From: UJ101 sp047975265
GTDB taxonomy: Bacteria; Bacteroidota; Bacteroidia; Flavobacteriales; UJ101
DNA length: 64,000 bases
NCBI GenBank assembly: GCA_047975265.1
Contig: JBKEDE010000016.1
Span: forward strand, 1-64,000
Reading direction: 5' to 3'
Shown here: positions 60,184 to 64,000 of the stretch, in pieces
Numbering within the stretch: position 1 is the stretch's first letter
Layout: each line of letters starts with the position of its first letter
Position numbers and translations under genes: made by a program
Notes under the pieces: model-generated
Told to the model about the DNA's origin: nothing
Databases searched by the model: none
Seen by the model: the letters and a program-made list of their open reading frames with translations, nothing else

Positions 60184-62133
60184 TTATTGTGTACTATTTT
60201 TGGATAGGTCATAATGCAGGCTAGTTTCTCTTTTTAAAATCATATTTTGGAATACCTGCATATTTGCTTTTGCAAAGTCTGTCATATCTCTTGCTATATC
60301 AGGATGTTGGGCGGCATAGTCGGTTTTGTCTCCATCCCTATATTTGTATAACTTTACATCATCATTTTTCATTAAGCAGAAATAATTTGTGTCGATAATG
60401 CCGATTTTGTCATCATCATTAAGTATTGCATATTTCCGTTTTTCGTTTATCAAATCTACACCCAGAGTATTATTGATGTATGGTAATCCAAGTATTCCCA
60501 TCAGAGTCGGGAATACGTCAATTTGACTGGCAATTTCGCTATATACTGTGTCTGTCTCTAGAATCTTAGGAGCATAGAAAATTAATGGTGAATGAAAATA
60601 GTTTAGAGCGATGTCGTATTTTGTGTCAATAGCAGCTCCATGGTCTGCAAGGAAAACAAAAATTGTATTGTCAAACCAAGCTTGCTCTGAACACATTGAT
60701 ATAAACTGATTTAAAGACCAATCGGCATACTCTATAACTTGCTGTTTTATTTCGCTTGTCCTAGGCTTATAGTAATCAGGAATATAGTAAGGTCCATGAT
60801 CGCTAGCTGTCATAAATGTCACAAAAAAAGCTTGCCCATTTCTAGCTAAATCATTCAAAATGGGGATTGAATATCGGAACATATAATCATCGGGTACTCC
60901 TAATGTCGTTTTTACCTCAGACATAGGATAGTCAGACTGACTTATTATATTTTGAAAATTATTTACCCTAAGAGCTCCTCCTACATTATCAAATTCACTG
61001 TCGTGAGTAGTGAAATATGTAGTACTGTAGCCGTTTTCTTTCAGAGTCGTACTTATGCCGTCGCATCTAAGCATATTTTTCAGAGGATGTTGTCGGTATA
61101 GTGCGGGGAATGAACAAAGCGTACTGAAAATTCCGTTGAATGTATGTTTTCCTGCTGTGTAGAAATTATCGAAGTAAATAGACTCGTTGGACAGACTGTA
61201 TAGGAATGGGGTTAGATTTTTTGCATTCCCATGCCGTGTCATTTTAGCGACACTCATGCTTTCCATCAAAATGAGTACAATATTGGGTTTTATTGTGTGT
61301 TTGGAATCATAGTTTGCAACTCGTGCAATTGGAGAGCTGTAATCGGTCTTTGTTATTCCTAAATAATCTTGTACATTTTTTATTGCCAGTGCATCGTCCA
61401 TCAGAAGCACTTTGGCATTCTTCGAGCTTTTGTTGTCCAAGTAGCTGTGGGTAAGTGTAAAAACGGGATTTAATCCTAATTTATTAAAAAATGAATTATT
61501 GGAAAAATAAGCAGTTCCAATCCTTATGGGGGATTTTTCTTGTACCCGCCCCCTGATACCGACAAATATCAAAAACAGAATAATAATCGAAGAGCTGATT
61601 CTGAACCATAGTCTAGTAGGTTTACTTGGCTTGTGAGTTCTAAATATCTTCCTTAATAAAAAGAGAAAAAAACCTAACAATAAAATCAATGGAATAATTA
61701 TCAAAAAATATTTCGGTTCATGTGCAATCATTGAAAGTACAAAATCATAATTGTCGAGCCACTCAAAAGCTCCCACCGAAAACCTGTCATAAAATTGATT
61801 GAAATAAGGAATATCTGCGGCAGCAACAATAAAAAACAAAGAAAAGAATACAGCAATCCAGTAAAACATAATATTATTCACATACTTATTGTCCTTACCA
61901 ATAATATCACAAACAGACAAAATAAGAGCAGGGATAAACAATACATAGCCGGATACAACAGTGTCAAACCTTAGTCCCATCAAGAAAGATTTAAATATTG
62001 TTGACATAGCAACACTATCAAAATCCAATAAATCAATATTTGAAAAGAACAATATCAATCTGAAGACACTGAATATTGACAGTACCAACAAATAGGTTTT
62101 CAATATAAGTTTTACACTCTTAGTAAGTTTCAT
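60184..62133 (-). CDS. LTA-synthase-like membrane phosphotransferase
   Basis: 649 residues: about five TMs (~10-185), a linker with AKVLLMDDALAI, and an alkaline-phosphatase-fold domain (~275-600) starting NIVLILMESMSVAK. The nucleophile Thr is in GKHTFNGIFSTLCSFP; metal ligands in VFLADHGAAI and TASDHGPYY. Related to lipoteichoic acid synthase and opgB-like phosphoglycerol transferases; in Bacteroidota these modify surface glycans or lipids with phosphoglycerol or phosphoethanolamine groups. Substrate unknown. No neighbouring glycan genes. Confidence 0.85.
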   Translation of the reverse strand: MKLTKSVKLILKTYLLVLSIFSVFRLILFFSNIDLLDFDSVAMSTIFKSFLMGLRFDTVVSGYVLFIPALILSVCDIIGKDNKYVNNIMFYWIAVFFSLFFIVAAADIPYFNQFYDRFSVGAFEWLDNYDFVLSMIAHEPKYFLIIIPLILLLGFFLFLLRKIFRTHKPSKPTRLWFRISSSIIILFLIFVGIRGRVQEKSPIRIGTAYFSNNSFFNKLGLNPVFTLTHSYLDNKSSKNAKVLLMDDALAIKNVQDYLGITKTDYSSPIARVANYDSKHTIKPNIVLILMESMSVAKMTRHGNAKNLTPFLYSLSNESIYFDNFYTAGKHTFNGIFSTLCSFPALYRQHPLKNMLRCDGISTTLKENGYSTTYFTTHDSEFDNVGGALRVNNFQNIISQSDYPMSEVKTTLGVPDDYMFRYSIPILNDLARNGQAFFVTFMTASDHGPYYIPDYYKPRTSEIKQQVIEYADWSLNQFISMCSEQAWFDNTIFVFLADHGAAIDTKYDIALNYFHSPLIFYAPKILETDTVYSEIASQIDVFPTLMGILGLPYINNTLGVDLINEKRKYAILNDDDKIGIIDTNYFCLMKNDDVKLYKYRDGDKTDYAAQHPDIARDMTDFAKANMQVFQNMILKRETSLHYDLSKNSTQ

Positions 62134-62354
62134 GTTACCGATATTTTCTAAGGTACAAAATTAGCCCATTTCTTCCAAACTTTACAATTTTATTAATTGT
62201 ATTGGCTTTAGTCTAATTAATAAAATTAAACTATTTTTTAAAATACAACCAAAAAAGTAAATAATTATCGTACATAAAACAAATTGTAAGTATTCTAAAA
62301 TTAGGACTATTGATAACCCTTTATTTTAAATGAGGAATAATTACCAATGAATCA

Positions 62355-63374
62355 TTATTTTATAAACGCATGATCGCTCAATGTTTTCAAGAATGCAATA
62401 AGATTTTCTTTTTCTAATTCCGTTAAGGGAATACGGTTATTGTTTTCTTTTAGAATAGGATCAAGATTATCAGCCTCTAACACCCCATTGTCGAAATAAT
62501 CCAAAACCTCTTTTAATGTAGAAAATTGCCCAAAACTTCCGTAAGGTGCGGTGTATTCGATATTTCGTAATGAAGGCACGCGAAACTTCATATAGTCATC
62601 CATATTTCCTGTAACCCTTGCTCTTCCAAATTCTTCGTTAATATTAGGGTTTAAAGGAAATCCTATGTTTCTGAAACTCTGATCAGTAAATAGTTCGGTA
62701 CTGTGACAATCGGTACATTTTTGCTGAAAAATTTGGTAGCCTTGTGCTTCATTTTCGGTAAATGTTTCATTTTCATTTCGTTTTACCTTATCATATTTGC
62801 TGTCAGCAGAAATTAGCGAATATTCGTACTGTGCAATACTTTTATAAATTCTTTCCGGCGTGATGTTTTCATCACCAAATGCGTTTAAGAACAATTCTTT
62901 GTAAGCCGAATCTTCTTGAATTTTACTGATGACTTCCATGATAGAAGAGTCCATTTCTTCGTGTGTTATGATGGGGACAATGGATTGACGCTCCAATTGA
63001 AGTTTGCTTCCATCCCAATTATAAAATTTCATAAAAGCCAAATTTTGAACAGGAGGCGTATTTCTAAGTCCCACTCTTCCCTCAATTCCTACTGCTTGTG
63101 TTTGATTATCTGCATAAGCATTTGCCTTCATATGACAACTAGCACACGAAATAGTATTATCGGCACTAGGTCTATTGTCATGGAATAATTTTTTGCCTAA
63201 TTCAACACCGTATTTTGTGGGCTTATTTGTATTTACCGAATTGTTTAGTTCCGGAAAATACGAGGGGATATTCAATGCAATTTCGGGATTATCATATAAA
63301 ACTGTGTTGCTATGATCATTGCTACAGGATATTATTAAAAGTATGGTGAGCAAGAATCCGAATTTTTTTATCAT
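62355..63374 (-). CDS. Di-haem cytochrome c peroxidase family, MbnH-like lipoprotein
   Basis: 339 residues, lipobox IISC near residue 17. Two c-haem sites, CASCH (77-81) and CTDCH (220-224), in the CcpA/MauG family fold; RVGLRNTPPVQNLAF is typical. It lies 70 bases downstream of a MbnP-type gene on the same strand, so it fits the MbnH group, which oxidises a tryptophan in MbnP to kynurenine in methanotrophs. A simple H2O2-reducing peroxidase role is the alternative. Confidence 0.82.
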   Translation of the reverse strand: MIKKFGFLLTILLIISCSNDHSNTVLYDNPEIALNIPSYFPELNNSVNTNKPTKYGVELGKKLFHDNRPSADNTISCASCHMKANAYADNQTQAVGIEGRVGLRNTPPVQNLAFMKFYNWDGSKLQLERQSIVPIITHEEMDSSIMEVISKIQEDSAYKELFLNAFGDENITPERIYKSIAQYEYSLISADSKYDKVKRNENETFTENEAQGYQIFQQKCTDCHSTELFTDQSFRNIGFPLNPNINEEFGRARVTGNMDDYMKFRVPSLRNIEYTAPYGSFGQFSTLKEVLDYFDNGVLEADNLDPILKENNNRIPLTELEKENLIAFLKTLSDHAFIK

Positions 63375-63444
63375 TTTTTTAAATTATGATTAAGTTAAGA
63401 AAGAGCCGCCTAAAGGCTAATCAAGGTGGCTCTTATATGGAAAA

Positions 63445-64000
63445 TTAGTTTTCTACATTACTGATAGAGAACATTCCTGTTAAATCGCTCGTGCCATTAC
63501 CACCCAGGTTATCAACAAATTGTACCATATTGGCAGCCGTATGGATGTTTGGCGTGGCATTTCCTGATCCCAGTGTAATCGTGTGGGTTTTTCCGCTTAA
63601 TAGATGATCAAAATCCGCTCTAATGTTTATTTTAGGAGCATTGTTGCCAACGATTGCGTTTGTGGTGAGATTTAAGGTAATATCTCTGTAAGCATCAACA
63701 CCTTGAACGTTATTTCCTTGTCCGTCATCTTCTACAGTACTTCCGGTGTGGATAGACATTTCTTTATGGTCAGTATCGTAAAATCCTTCAATTTTGGTAA
63801 ACCGATATCCGGTTCCCCATTCCCACATCATTTGGGTGTCGTTCTCTCCTGCCGCAGCATAGAAATTAGGGAATCTGGTTTGGTCTAAAGTGTTTAAATC
63901 GGTTTTAACACCCAATCCGAATTTAATTTGTCTGTATTCACCTGCAGGAATATTATTTAAAACATAATTTAACGAAGCCGATTTTGATTGGTCTATAACG
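63445..64000 (-). CDS. MbnP-family protein (partial, cut by the window end)
   Basis: The frame is open to the end of the window (first full codon at 63999); a TTG at 63915 is not the start, since the sequence upstream (LNYVLNNIPAGEYRQIKFGL) is part of the same domain. Landmarks: IPAGEYRQI, GENDTQMMWEWGTGYRFTKI with conserved Trp residues, and the end NGTSDLTGMFSISNVEN. MbnP proteins are periplasmic copper-linked partners of MbnH. The start and signal peptide lie outside. Confidence 0.82.
   Translation of the reverse strand, partial: VIDQSKSASLNYVLNNIPAGEYRQIKFGLGVKTDLNTLDQTRFPNFYAAAGENDTQMMWEWGTGYRFTKIEGFYDTDHKEMSIHTGSTVEDDGQGNNVQGVDAYRDITLNLTTNAIVGNNAPKINIRADFDHLLSGKTHTITLGSGNATPNIHTAANMVQFVDNLGGNGTSDLTGMFSISNVEN

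Noticed and set aside
1..64000. CRISPR arrays, rRNA genes, prophage
   Set aside because: No regularly spaced direct repeats, no rRNA sequence and no phage structural genes were seen in the window.

Overview
This is a 64 kb chromosomal window from an AT-rich member of the Bacteroidota, most likely a flavobacterium (Flavobacteriales). The evidence is gliding-type GldF/GldG homologues, a PafA-type alkaline phosphatase, a Na+-translocating NQR operon, a DUF3127 protein, stand-alone MnmD, HU-HIG-type DNA-binding protein, many Ser-Ile-Cys type lipoprotein signals, and promoters of the Bacteroidota type (TTTG, about 19 bp, TAnnTTTG). I cannot name the genus. No rRNA, CRISPR array or intact prophage is present; there are two tRNAs (Leu-UAG, Ser-GGA).

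Layout. 1-2.2 kb: end of an unidentified gene, then two lipoproteins, one an NHL beta-propeller built from DNA-level tandem repeats. 2.4-7.0 kb (minus): rnr, a LysE-type exporter and a fused two-ATPase peptide ABC protein in one tight operon. 7.2-15 kb (minus): hup, pheT, dnaN, an FAD-linked oxidase and a hybrid histidine kinase. 15-18.8 kb (minus): a SAM-hydrolysing DUF62 enzyme, a HemJ-like membrane protein and a natural GldF-GldG fusion. 18.9-21.9 kb (plus): phoH, a candidate small RNA and pafA. 21.9-25.2 kb (minus): three secreted surface proteins. 25.4-33.6 kb: mnmD, ilvE and the complete nqrABCDEF operon. 33.7-36.7 kb (minus): map, a HAD phosphatase and gpmI.

36.7-38.3 kb is a decayed, variable segment: a GAF-type methionine sulfoxide reductase with its catalytic core deleted, two small ORFs, a small membrane protein and several gene-end fragments. 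38.3-42.8 kb carries a haem-binding protein, Bcp, a PolB-like exonuclease and an eight-haem TPR cytochrome whose upstream region is abutted by a truncated IS5-type transposase. 42.8-54.9 kb is mostly housekeeping (DUF3127, tRNA-Leu, metK behind a SAM-II riboswitch, M48 peptidase, gltX, band-7, lpd, tag, nadA, Kbp-like LysM protein). 55-58.8 kb: ansA, tRNA-Ser and an ExbB/4-TM/ExbD/ExbD energy-coupling operon. 58.8-60.1 kb is a second accessory spot with gene fragments and an uncharacterised gene flanked by integron-attC-like inverted repeats. 60-64 kb: an LTA-synthase-like enzyme and a MbnH-MbnP-like (di-haem peroxidase plus partner) pair, cut by the window edge.

The observations I consider most worth following are the SAM-II riboswitch with a visible alternative pairing upstream of metK, the promoter-operator-terminator unit that appears to encode a small RNA between phoH and pafA, the GldF-GldG fusion, the in-frame deletion derivative of the methionine sulfoxide reductase, the MbnP/MbnH pair, and the cassette-like insertion at 59-60 kb. 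I do not see a clearly new multi-gene defence or biosynthetic system in the window.
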